From Eurosta solidaginis (lineage: Eukaryota; Arthropoda; Insecta; Diptera; Tephritidae), in the NCBI RefSeq assembly GCF_040869045.1, contig NC_090319.1:232555832-232619831 (forward strand): a stretch of 64,000 bases of DNA, written 5' to 3'. Below are positions 41,201 to 49,573 of this stretch, one piece after another. Numbering within the stretch: the first letter of the stretch is position 1; each line of letters opens with the position of its first letter. A program made the position numbers and the translations under genes. The notes below the pieces were generated by a model. That model was not told the DNA's origin. It was given only the letters and a program-made list of their open reading frames with translations, and searched no databases.

Positions 41201-41882
41201 TACAGCCAAACTAGCGCCAAGGTACAGTGGACCTCACCGGGTAACGAACTTTGTGTCACCAGTGATCGTAGAGCTAGACAAAGTCTTCAGAGGAAGGAGG
41301 AGGACAGCCCACCTAAGTGAGCTGAAAGCATACCACGCAGCCGACGCCGCCGACAACAACGAATCCAGGAAGCAAAGTCATAAAGAGAGATACAAAAAGG
41401 ACGCTAGTGAAGATCAAACCGCGTCAACATCGTCCAATCGAACAGCAAACAACAAGCCCGAGGTACAACAACAGAAAAATAACAGCGAGGTAGCCATTTG
41501 CGGTACGCTCACACGAGTCAGCGAAGAGACCGAGAGACAACACGGAGAGAACCAAGGTACAAGTCAACAGCTGATAGCATACAGAGACGGTCAAGTACAA
41601 AACATTGCGGAGAATCAGGTACGAATATTTCCAGAAAATAAATTACAGATCGCCAGAGAACCGGCGCATGGAACAAGATTACACCTGGGAAGGCAGTTCG
41701 CTATGGCAGCCTTAAACGAACACACACCCCGAGACAACTGCGGAATTACAGACTATTTTGTAAGATTCTACTTCAATCCGGATGAAATCGGTAGTAACGG
41801 ACATGCCCAACCGAGACAGTGTCAAATTATACACGAAGAAATTTCATATCAAGAATTACCCGGAAGTCGGATCAACGAATAA
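38217..41882 (+). CDS. pol: Osvaldo-like Pol: protease, RT, RNase H, integrase
   Basis: An open frame of about 1220 codons, -1 relative to gag. There is no ATG at its 5' limit (first one at 38269), so frameshift translation is likely. Protease AIDTGATKSFI is near 38335. RT has CVDYRQLNARSVPDAYPLPRI near 38990, SSLDLKNGYWQIP, MPFGLHSAPATF near 39200 and the catalytic YLDD near 39290. RNase H has LQMDASDFGLGAVL near 39730, EKECLAIVWAI and ITDHLALKWL. Integrase has GHMGIRKSI...CHTC (zinc finger, near 40330-40430), then CADFVGP, ITDNGAQF and NPTERANR carrying D, D and E. SGPHRVTNF is the GPY-like tail near 41230. About 180 extra residues, Gln/Glu/Asn-rich, follow to the stop. All catalytic residues I can check are present. 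Confidence 0.93.
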   Translation: MEPGDGVFGSATSEKLSMFKYTNGRILVTAYVNGEEAVAAIDTGATKSFISDAMARRLKTGKFKEVKTRVRMGDGRAIIIKEAVDAELRMGGKVQRNEMLILPGLGDEVVIGTDYLAKVNLEMRCGGQEITLRVDERKQEVVTCTTMVETNSEDFKEHNPMAAIATSKTEDAVSKFLSQELQVFAKMSGVSNVATHKIVMRDDRPIKQRYYPKNPKMQEIINKEVDELIEKGCIEPSNSPHSAPIVLAKKKNGKWRLCVDYRQLNARSVPDAYPLPRIQHILDKLRSARFISSLDLKNGYWQIPMEASSKQYTAFTVPGRGLYQWRVMPFGLHSAPATFQRALDRVIGPDLEPYAFAYLDDIIITSKTLEEHIAHLTEVFRRLHRAYLRINPEKCEFFKKRLKYLGHVVSEEGIHTDPDKIAAIKELQPPKNIRELRRFLGVVSWYRRFVPDFSQVSHPLTSMLKKGSKWRWSEEQQSAFEALKAALTQAPVLACPDFSRKFSLQMDASDFGLGAVLTQGSGDEERVIAYASRRLNKAEMNYSPTEKECLAIVWAIRKMRPYVEGYTFTVITDHLALKWLNAIESPTGRIARWALELQQYTFDVQYRKGKLNVVADALSRQPMDEQLGTLTMDDGKDECKWLKAKMEDVRKAPEKFPEYVIEDGKLYRRIGSQVDGEDAVPWKLCVPTSQRRRVLEEIHDNPSAGHMGIRKSIARATTRYYWPGMFRDVRKYVQQCHTCQIYKPSQQPAAGKMLTKIAEEPWATVCADFVGPMPRSKHGNTMALVFLDKFSKWVEVIPIRKATTECLIRGFRERILARFGVPKVVITDNGAQFISRRFKRFLEELGVKHQLTAPYTPQENPTERANRNIKRMIAQFTGKEQKTWDELLPEITLALNTSVCESTGYSPAYIVQGREPRIPNSLYDEQTFGTGEKLANPGEKSTRMKEIFEMVRRKQERASIEQAKYYNLRRRQWRPVIGDLVLVKEHQLSKAVDNFTAKLAPRYSGPHRVTNFVSPVIVELDKVFRGRRRTAHLSELKAYHAADAADNNESRKQSHKERYKKDASEDQTASTSSNRTANNKPEVQQQKNNSEVAICGTLTRVSEETERQHGENQGTSQQLIAYRDGQVQNIAENQVRIFPENKLQIAREPAHGTRLHLGRQFAMAALNEHTPRDNCGITDYFVRFYFNPDEIGSNGHAQPRQCQIIHEEISYQELPGSRINE

Positions 41883-41940
41883 AAACTCGGTAAACTCTAA
41901 CCACAATTACATAAATATCCCATAAATATACTCTTTAACT

Positions 41941-42120
41941 ATGCGTATGATATACCACGTTTTTTTTAAAATCCACTATACATGGCGGGAACACCCTAAG
42001 GAAAATCCACCAGTTTTTCATTTAAAGTACAGGCTGGCATCATACATACCACCAACTGGAAGGGCAGCGACGAACAACAACATAGTTACAAAACCTAATT
42101 TGGTAAAAAGGATTGAGTGA
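41941..42120 (+). CDS. Small 59-codon ORF between pol and ORF3
   Basis: ATG at 41941 to TGA at 42118-42120. The protein is basic with a WREHPKENPPVFHLKYRLA core, and has no signal peptide or membrane segment. It lies in the 340-bp gap between pol and ORF3 in an element that is otherwise intact. It may be an exon or chance; no family recognised. Confidence 0.3.
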   Translation: MRMIYHVFFKIHYTWREHPKENPPVFHLKYRLASYIPPTGRAATNNNIVTKPNLVKRIE

Positions 42121-42222
42121 TACCCGCTGCCAGGAAAAGTACCGTCTAACGCGTCAGAAGGAAAACATATAAAAACCGGGCCGCGGTAGGCCAAACCCCA
42201 AAGTATCGTAAAGCGAGCAGTA

Positions 42223-43197
42223 ATGAACACGCCAAATTATTCAAATTCTTCTGAAGAACAGAGTGAAGGGTGCGAGTGGGCCCCGTTGAGAATACGGCTA
42301 CGGCGAACGACACCAGCTGCCACATACGAGGACGGAAGTGGCGATGACAGCACCGAGGATTACAGGTCAGAGTCCGAGGAGTGGGCCATCGTTCGGGACC
42401 CTACCCCGATCCTCATCTCCTCGGAGAGCGAGGACGAAGACGACAATGAACCGCCACCAAAACGGCAGGGCGAGTTGTCGATACGTCAGGAAGACGAAGA
42501 GACTCAGGGCCGAGGGTTCGTGGAGTACACTCGGCGCGTCAATTTGAGAATGCGCATATATAACGCGCATGTCGAAACCGAACCCCCGGCCAAGCAAAGG
42601 ATCGTAGAAGCAATATGCGAACCGCCAACAAGGAACGACGACGACACAGAAATATTAAGCCGCAAGGCCAGCGAGGTCAGCGGCAGCCTCAACCACAACG
42701 ACGACATCAACGGCAGCCCCGAAGACATCAGCAGCGACGTGCTAAGCCTGACGGCAAGCAACAAAGACATCGACGACCGCAACCATAACGACGGGGACGG
42801 CAGCAGTGTGGTAGGCGAAATCCAACAATGGCTGAACAGCGCCCAAACCGACACGCCGGAGACGTGGGAGAACCGCTCCGGTATCCAGCCACTGCCAGAA
42901 GAACTCACCAAAGATATTCAACGACACCTACACCAGCCACAACAGCAGGCACAGAAACGACGACAGCGGTCTTTCAAACGTTTCATTGAGGGTCATCTCT
43001 ACCGCGTACGCATTACGCGCACTGGCCTGGTCACGGTGAGTCTCATTGCAGAAGGTGAGGGGGGAGTGCGAGGACCCCAAAGTCGAGGACTTTGTATCCT
43101 CACAACATACACATATCCATACATTTTTCTAAAGAAGATACGTTTTGAAATAACTTGGAGTTTATATTTGAATTTACCACTTATACATTTTTTATGA
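42223..43197 (+). CDS. ORF3 of the Osvaldo-like element, unknown function, in env position
   Basis: 324 codons from ATG 42223, stop at 43195-43197 inside the 3' LTR, so the last roughly 43 residues are LTR-encoded. I recognise no family. The first 60% is acidic and Ser/Asp/Glu-rich (YEDGSGDDSTEDY, SSESEDEDDNEPPPKR). The region around residues 240-275 is Gln/Arg-rich and basic (QKRRQRSFKRF), then HLYRVRITRTGLVTVSLI. There is no signal peptide and no convincing membrane anchor before the LTR, so it does not look like an envelope. GC content is higher than the neighbourhood. Osvaldo-group elements have a third ORF here, described as env-like; this one would be a divergent or different protein. 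Expression probably needs splicing. Confidence 0.6.
   Translation: MNTPNYSNSSEEQSEGCEWAPLRIRLRRTTPAATYEDGSGDDSTEDYRSESEEWAIVRDPTPILISSESEDEDDNEPPPKRQGELSIRQEDEETQGRGFVEYTRRVNLRMRIYNAHVETEPPAKQRIVEAICEPPTRNDDDTEILSRKASEVSGSLNHNDDINGSPEDISSDVLSLTASNKDIDDRNHNDGDGSSVVGEIQQWLNSAQTDTPETWENRSGIQPLPEELTKDIQRHLHQPQQQAQKRRQRSFKRFIEGHLYRVRITRTGLVTVSLIAEGEGGVRGPQSRGLCILTTYTYPYIFLKKIRFEITWSLYLNLPLIHFL
43051..43066 (+). promoter_or_regulatory. Osvaldo-like polypurine tract
   Basis: GAAGGTGAGGGGGGAG directly before the 3' LTR; plus-strand priming site by position. Confidence 0.85.
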
Positions 43198-44250
43198 AAT
43201 ATACATATGTATACCCTTATGAATTATACTCTAAATACATATATTCGGTTGTACGTTGAATTGATAATTATTAAAATGAAGAACAAATTACACTTGCGCA
43301 CTTTTGCACGCAAGCCAAATATTTACATTTTCGCAAACATAAACTTTGAATATAGGATCACCCTAACATGCATTAAATATTTGGAAAGTAGATACGCACA
43401 AAACATAAAAATGCAGCGGTCGATCAACCCTTTGCACACTCAAAATCCAATGTACCCAGTTACAAATACAACATACATAATAACTTAAGTGAACGGAGAT
43501 CAGCAGCAAGTCGTCAAAATAAGCGCCGCTACTAATTGAAATTTCGTTATACATATTTACGCACTAGCATACAACACACCAACGCACGCCATACAACAGA
43601 AGGCAGAAGCATTGGGCAAAGCAAAACACAACATTAGAATCAGGTGACCACAAACAAATATACAAACACACAATATATAAACCAAAGCCTGGAAAGCGCA
43701 GTATGAGCAAGTACAAAGGCATTGTATTCAATAAGGAGCATTATGGTGCATGGAAATTCATGGAAAGGAAATATTTACCGGAATAACAGTTGTTTTATAT
43801 TGTTAATACCATTAGTTCAAAGTTGTTATTATAAAATAACCGTTTGCCTGCGTGCAAAAATTAGTATATAAGGGCGACGAGTTCGCATTGAAATTCAGAG
43901 ATTAGGAGACAGGCATACGAGTCGGTAGGCTTTATCACTACCGACCAAGAGTACACCTGAAGGCTTTTTCACTTCATTTGTACTTAGAGTATACTCGTCT
44001 GGAGGCTTTATCACTCCATTCGACCGCAGAGGTTGGCCGAAGGCTTTATCACCTCCGTCACCTCTTATAGAGCAAGGAAATCAGCCTAGGAGTAGAAAAG
44101 TAGAATTTTATCAAATAAATAATTTTTTATAACGTTTTGTATCGAACAAAACAGAGTTATTCTTTCAGAAGGACCGTTAGGAATTTCTACTTCCAGGAAC
44201 CCTGGACGGACTGAGATCAACCCCGGCAAGTCAAGGAAAAGTCCGTCACA
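43067..44250 (+). repeat. Osvaldo-like 3' LTR
   Basis: 1184 bp. It starts TGCGAGGACC (one change from the 5' LTR) and has an extra 8 bp near 43296 (TTGCGCAC-type duplication). The hairpin array is present at 43912-44065; hairpin 4 has one G-to-A change in its stem. Confidence 0.9.
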
Positions 44251-44254
44251 AAAC

Positions 44255-44785
44255 AACAACAATAACTGCTTCACATTCCCTTGCACTAAATTTAAGCGGA
44301 AGCCGTGCAGACGTAATGTGGACCCGTTGGTTGCCCAATTAAGTTACTTTTACTTGCGTACGCAAAATTATAAGAATATAATAAAAGCAATAAAACAATT
44401 CGATTTAAAATCCATTTGATTATCAATCAACTTTTGTAAACAGAAACAACAACAACATTGTTAATAAATTATTGCGCTGTAAGCGAAGAATATAATAAAA
44501 GCAATAAAAAAATTCGATTCAAAATCCATTTGATTATCAAGCAAATTTTGCAAAGAGAAACAACAACAGCATTGTTAATAAATTATTGCACTGTAAGCGA
44601 ATTCACTTGTACGATATAAGTAAATTTATAAGCATGTAGCAAATTAGCTAAGTAAGTAGCATAAGAAAAATTTTATAAAAAAGAAATTGCGAATAATAAA
44701 GTCAGGTTCAGTTGATTCAGTTGGTTCAGTGGATAAATGTAACGATTGTGTATAATCTTAATTTTGACGGCGCACGGTAGTAACT
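44255..44785 (+). repeat. Errantivirus 3' LTR copy C, right piece
   Basis: It continues the LTR after the Osvaldo-like element and ends GTAGTAACT, the inverse of its AGTTA start. An internal duplication of about 110 bp is visible: AATATAATAAAAGCAATAAA...ATTGTTAATAAATTATTGC occurs twice. Confidence 0.85.
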
Positions 44786-45212
44786 TGTATGTAATCTGTT
44801 TTTAAATACTTTTTGTATTTGTTATTTGGTACTGTGTACATTCATACTTATATAATTTTACTAAGCAATGTAAATAAATGCTATGTTTAAAGACACAGAG
44901 TTAAAGCATGATCTGAAAAAGCCTCTCCAACTACTTTTTTTTCTTAAGAGGTTGAAAGAAGTGGAAATTGACGGCTGCTAGTAAGACTGGAAACATAAAT
45001 TTTATTACACAATATATTATTATATTATTTCATCGCGCACTATAACGAGTACGAGTGAATTCCACTTTAAATTATTTGTTGCCCAATGTGTGTGAAACAT
45101 TGAATGCCTAATGCATGTAACAACATGTTTACTTACCATTTTCTATTTTTCACAATTGCTTTATTAAAAGCACTAATCTCGAAGGATTATAACTCCCACA
45201 ATTTAATAAAAA
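44786..45212 (+). repeat. Shared 3' flank of errantivirus copies C and D (segmental duplication)
   Basis: From TGTATGTAATCTG to CAATTTAATAAAAACA, this sequence lies outside the LTR. It is almost the same as 55115-55556, with minor indels. It ends where BEL sequence begins. It contains no recognised gene. Confidence 0.85.
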
Positions 45213-45218
45213 CATGGA

Positions 45219-46540
45219 ATGGAGAGAAGTGTACATAAGAAAGGAGATCTAAATACTCAATATGATAGTGTCCTAGAAGAATACCTCACCCTCGATCATA
45301 TGGAGGAAACCGGCTCCTATGAAAAATTTGACGGAGGTAAATGCGTCTCATTTTATCTTCCCCATCACGCATTTATTAAGCCCGAGAAAAAAAAATCAAA
45401 GGTGCTGGTCGTGTTTAACGCCCAAAGTAGTCGGCATCTGGAAATGCCCTTACCGACGTTCTTTATACCGGCCCTACCCTCCAACCCGATCTGATTCTTC
45501 TGATTCTTAAATGGCGTACATACCAGTTTGTTTTCAACGGAGACATAGAAAAAATTTACCGTCAAATTCTCATGCACGAGGACGACAGAGACTACCAGCG
45601 GATCATCTTTCGGTCATCTCCACGCGATCCCATAAAGGACTACCGGCTTAAAACATTCACCTTTGGCGTAAACTGTGCCCCCTACCTCGCCAGACGCACA
45701 ATTCACCAACTAGCCAAAGATGTGGAAGAAATCTTCCCGAAAGCCACCCCTGTCTTGACGAAAGAAACATATGTAGATGACATTCTCTATGGCAGCCATG
45801 AAATTCTCTCGGCTGAAAAATCTCTCTCCCAAGTCATCCAAGTGTTAGCGTCAGCAGGATTTCCATTACGGAAAATAACGGCCAATCACCCCAATATTAT
45901 AAAAAACATCAAAGAAGAGGACTTGCTAGATACCAATCTTTTGGAATTCGAGAAAGCAAGCAACACCAAAACTCTCGGCATACAGTGGAACGCCCTGACC
46001 GATACGTTTTCGTATACAGTGAACTCAATACCCCTCTCGTCCGCTAGTACAAAGCGACAAATTCTCTCCTTGGTCGCAAAACTTTATGGACCCGCAGGGT
46101 GGCTTACGCCGATTATGATTCAGGCCAAGATTTTACTCCCAGAGTTATGGATAGACGGAACTGGCTGGGACGAACCAATGAAGCCCCTCCGCTTCATTAA
46201 ATGCACGCAGTTAGAAAAATATTTACCCTACATCTCAGATATAAAGATACCTCGCTGGGTTGACTACATCCCGTACCAGCAGGTTGAACTGCATGGTTTC
46301 TGCGATGCGTCAGAAAAGGCATATTGCGCCACTATATATCTGCGAACAACCCGCGGTGCCACCACGTCGTCCCACCTTCTCGTCGCGAAAGACAAGGTTG
46401 CCCCTCTTTGCACTACCAGTCTTCCAAGACTAGAATTATGTGCAGCTCTACTCTTTGCCCGACTAATCGCCGTCGTACAGTCCCATCTCGAACTCTCTAT
46501 TAAAAACCTATACATGTGGTCTGAATCGGGATTGTTTTAG
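45219..46540 (+). pseudogene. pol: BEL/Pao pol: reverse transcriptase and RNase H
   Basis: The RT begins in the LDHMEE...FYLPHHAFIKP block typical of BEL/Pao. A frameshift near 45490 precedes [24 protein letters not shown] (motif A) and [18 protein letters not shown] (motif B). The catalytic motif is [11 protein letters not shown] near 45775. An [16 protein letters not shown] segment near 46430 opens the BEL-type RNase H. A stop near 46540 results from a frameshift by comparison with the usual SDS motif. The [14 protein letters not shown] stretch near 46095 is a good BEL/Pao marker. Not functional. Confidence 0.9.
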
Positions 46541-48055
46541 CATGGCTCGAAAAGCCTCCCCGTGCTTGGAAAACCTTCGTATCCAATCGAACAGCTGAAA
46601 TTATGGAACTCGTCGGAAGCGCCTCCTGGAAGCATGTAGACAGTCGGGACAATCCAGCCGATATGGGCACAAGAGGATGCAAACCCATGGACTTGGCAAA
46701 TTCTTCGCTGTGGTGGAATGGCCCTTCGTGGCTGACCCAGCCCCCCGAAGCCTGGCCAAAACCATCTACCCGCAGCATCAACCCGCCGGAACTGCGCAGG
46801 GTCGAAGCGCTACACTCAGATAAAGATGACCCCGATGTATTGGATCGATTTTCCACTTTTCCTCGCGCCGTCAGGGTCATGGCATATGCCTTTAGGTTCT
46901 TTAATAATCCCAAGGACCGAATTCGGGTTATTAAACCCGCTTACACTCCCGCTCTATCTCATGAAGATCTCCGCAAAACGAAAAATAAACTTGTGACGTT
47001 AACGCAAACCCGATATTTTCCTCGCGAACGAGCATGCTTGGAAAATGCAAAACCAATTGATAAAAGAAGCTCTCTACTAACCCTCAACCCATACCTCGAT
47101 GAAAACGGGCTCCTCAGGGTTCATGGTCGATTAGTTCATTCGACGTTAACTTACAACGAAAATAATCCCGTTATTATCCCAGTAAAATCTAAATTCGCTG
47201 TCCTCTATATACAGTACCTCCATGAACTTCTTCTTCACGCCGAAATACGTCTCATGCAGCAATGCCTCAGACAGGATCTCTATATCCCACGACTTAAACC
47301 CCACATAAAGAGGTGCATACATCAGTGCAAAACTTGTACCCCCCACAAGCAGCAAATGCGATCGCAAATCATGGCGGCCTTGCCCCCGGAACGATGCACA
47401 TGTGCAGTGACGTTGACTTCATGAAAACTGCCTCTCAAGAAGTAATCGCAAAATACTCTCCCCAGGGCATCAATTGGAAATTCATTCCTCCCGGAGCTCC
47501 CCACATGGGCGGCTTGTGGGAGTCTGCAGTGAAGAGTTTCAAACTGTACTTCAAGAGGACTGCAGGAGCCCACAAGTTCAGATTTGAAGAATTCACTACT
47601 CTCTTAGTGAGGATAGAAGCCGACTTAAACTCTCGCCCGACTTCACCTCTATCTCAAAACCCCTCCGACTTCACTGCTCTCACCCCTGGCCACTTCCTCA
47701 GAGAATGCCCTCTCCTAGCCATCCCGGAAGTGGATCATGCAGATTTGTCCCTTATAAACCGTTGGGAAAGGGTAAAAAGCAACCTTCACCAATTCAGCAA
47801 GAGATGGAAAGAAGAATATATAAAAGATCTGCAGGAGCAACAAAAGTGGAAAATCCACCAACTGAGCCCAAAGCTAGTGAATGCGTTTGTATTCACGACG
47901 ACTCACTCCCCCCGACAGAGTGGCGTCTAGGACGCATTGAGAAAATATATCCCGGGCCAGAGGGTCATATACGCGTTGTCGACGTTCGCACTCAAACCGG
48001 CACCCTCAAACGCCCACTTATAAAGTTATGTTTCCTCCCTCAAAGCGAAACTTAG
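46541..48055 (+). pseudogene. pol: BEL/Pao pol: RNase H end and integrase with core deletion
   Basis: This follows in shifted frames. VDSRDNPADMGTRG near 46635 is the BEL RNase H end; WWNGPSWL follows. The integrase N-terminus has HGRLVHS and a zinc-finger pair (LLLHAEIRLMQQ...CIHQCKTC near 47225-47335). Between PPERC near 47390 and the SDVDFMKT segment the DNA jumps, losing the first two catalytic acids of the core. WKFIPPGAPHMGGLWESAVKSFK (third acidic region) is near 47475. The BEL-specific C-terminus, LNSRPTSPLS...LTPGHFL and a WRLGRIEKIYPGPEGHIRVVDVRT module, ends at 48053. Frameshifts lie near 47880-47930. Confidence 0.85.
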
Positions 48056-48224
48056 ACAGGGCACACATGGAAAGCCCACCAAGCTACCACTGAACCACCT
48101 CTTCCACTCCTACCGCATTCCCGTTGCAATAGTATGACACTTCGTAGACTCAAGAAATCTGAACCCTCTCCATTTAGCAGTTCTCTCGCCTAAAATATCT
48201 GTAAACCTGTAATTTCAGATTGCC

Positions 48225-48512
48225 ATGGATCGCGATCAGCAACCAGCACGCCGAAATTCCTTGCGGTCAGCAGTGGTCGCGCACAGCCCGCCGCTGCAAA
48301 CCGACTACCGACGATGCCGCGTATGTACACAAACCCACGCTCTTCGCAATTGCAGCGTCTTCAAGAAAATGAAGCCGCTACAACGATGGATACCCGCGAG
48401 GGCCCATAAATTCTGTTTAAATTGTTTGGCGCTGTCTCATGCCACCGATGAGTGTAGTTCGTATGATCGCTGCCGAACTTGCGGATTAAGGCACTACTCT
48501 CTGCTGCATGTC
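48225..48512 (+). CDS. Zinc-knuckle ORF downstream of BEL pol, truncated
   Basis: The ATG at 48225 follows TTTCAG, which looks like a splice acceptor. About 96 codons remain before the Gypsy LTR remnant replaces the C-terminus (the frame then reads through to 48611). The Cys/His spacing is CRVCTQTHALRNC, then CLNCLALSHATDEC, then CRTCGLRHYSLLH, the three-finger pattern normally found in BEL/Pao Gag. Here it lies 3' of pol, 170 bp after the integrase end. It may be an accessory RNA-binding protein made from a spliced RNA, or a second element's gag placed here by rearrangement. I cannot decide from the sequence. Confidence 0.5.
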
Positions 48513-48599
48513 ACGGCAGTACCCCTCAATGTTGCTAATATTCATAACACTGCCCTCCACCTAAGTCTGATCATCCCGATCAGACAAATCTCTCGATCT

Positions 48600-49560
48600 G
48601 AATGCTGCTAGCATCTAAAAATGTACCACTCTTCTATTACGTGGTTCCCAAATGGTTTGTATGCGGTACATGATGTCACTGATCTTCTTCACAACTTTGT
48701 ACGGGCCTTCCCAACTGCACCCAAATTTGGATGGAACACCTTTCCTCCGGTGAGGGTTGTATAACAGTACCAAATCTCCCGACAAGAAACCTTCCGAATT
48801 ATTGTCCTAATCGTACCTGCGTTTTATCTTACTACTAATTATCCTGGATCGTTCCCTCGCACTCTGTTGTTTGGCCAATGAACTACTCCGCAGAGCTTGC
48901 GCCTGACGGATTGGCTTCGCATAATCAGTATCGTTCCCAAGTTTCACAACAGTGGTGCGCCCTGGCTTGAAACTACCCTCGCATTCCTTCTGGAAAATTC
49001 TTTCCTTCGTTTTCGTGCGTCCCTTTGGTTTTGTAAATGCCAGTGTTTCTCTCGCAGGTACTTTTGATTTCGCTTTATTTGGCCCATTCGATCCATCAAC
49101 CTTTACCGTTGACTTCCGTGGTCTTTGTCGAGTTTTCTTTACCAGTACTTGATTACTGCTGAACCCTTCCTCCAAACTAAAGTTAAGTGCTACATCCTGG
49201 TTCTCATAACGCATAACCCTTCTCTGCATATCGATCTTGATGTCATGGTCAACTAAGAAGTCCACTCCCAATATGACTTCATCAACAATCTCCGCCACAA
49301 TGAATTTGTGTAGAACCATGACCTTACCAATTAAGACTTCACATATTACTTCTCCCTGAACTTGGTTATACTCGCCTGTGACCGTGCGTAACCTTGCTCC
49401 AGGTAATAACTTTACACTCCTATTGACCAAAACAGATCGGATTAAGAAATGAGATGCGCCCGTATCTACATTCAGTACACGCTCCTTGCCATCCAGCTTT
49501 CCTTTGATGGCAGGACTGCTCGATTTTCTTCCAATTTGCTAGATAGATCTCACAGGACAT
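48600..49560 (-). pseudogene. Non-autonomous Gypsy: protease fused to integrase tail (copy D)
   Basis: This is the best-preserved version. The minus frame has VDTGASHFLIRS near 49460 and IVDEVILGVDFLVDHDIKID near 49260-49310. After a basic Lys/Arg/Thr linker it reaches RSRIISSKIKRRYD, a stop near 48808 (TAA replacing a Glu codon of copy A/B), then the GDLVLLYNPHRRKGVPSKF and SWEGPYKVVKKISD tail. An upstream TAG near 49543 separates it from gag. Protease is complete by motif; RT, RNase H and integrase core are absent by design rather than by local decay, since copies A/B and C share the junction. Confidence 0.85.
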
Positions 49561-49573
49561 ACAACAGCTGGAG

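Larger units (their letters stand above)
35770..44250 (+). mobile_element. Osvaldo-like Gypsy retrotransposon, near-intact
   Basis: 8481 bp with LTRs 35770-36945 and 43067-44250, AAAC target duplication (35766-35769, 44251-44254), primer-binding site, polypurine tract, intact gag and pol, a 59-codon ORF and a third ORF. The interrupted LTR is intact in copy D (54519-55114), confirming the empty site AATAAAACAACAAC. By eye the two LTRs differ at four substitutions and one 8-bp gap, so this is the youngest insertion here. Long LTRs of about 1.2 kb, a 4-bp duplication and a lentivirus-like tRNA-Lys primer site point to the Osvaldo/Ulysses group. Confidence 0.85.
29058..44785 (+). mobile_element. 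Errantivirus-like Gypsy element, copy C, with four later insertions
   Basis: The order is protease/RT (29058-29798), a short LTR element (29799-31554), RT/RNase H (31555-32446), a remnant of the non-autonomous Gypsy (32447-33670), the integrase tail (33700-34169), env with a SINE (34193-35643) and a 3' LTR (35683-44785) holding an Osvaldo-like element. The 5' LTR and gag are missing. Remnant placement between RNase H and integrase, on the minus strand, matches copies A/B and D. Confidence 0.85.
45213..48512 (+). mobile_element. BEL/Pao element fragment (pol plus a downstream zinc-knuckle ORF)
   Basis: It starts abruptly in RT and ends abruptly at 48512. There is no LTR, gag or 5' region. The order is RT, RNase H, BEL-type integrase and a terminal ORF. 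Breakpoints with the duplicated flank (45212) and a truncated Gypsy LTR (48513) show no target duplication, so it was probably joined by rearrangement. Confidence 0.8.
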
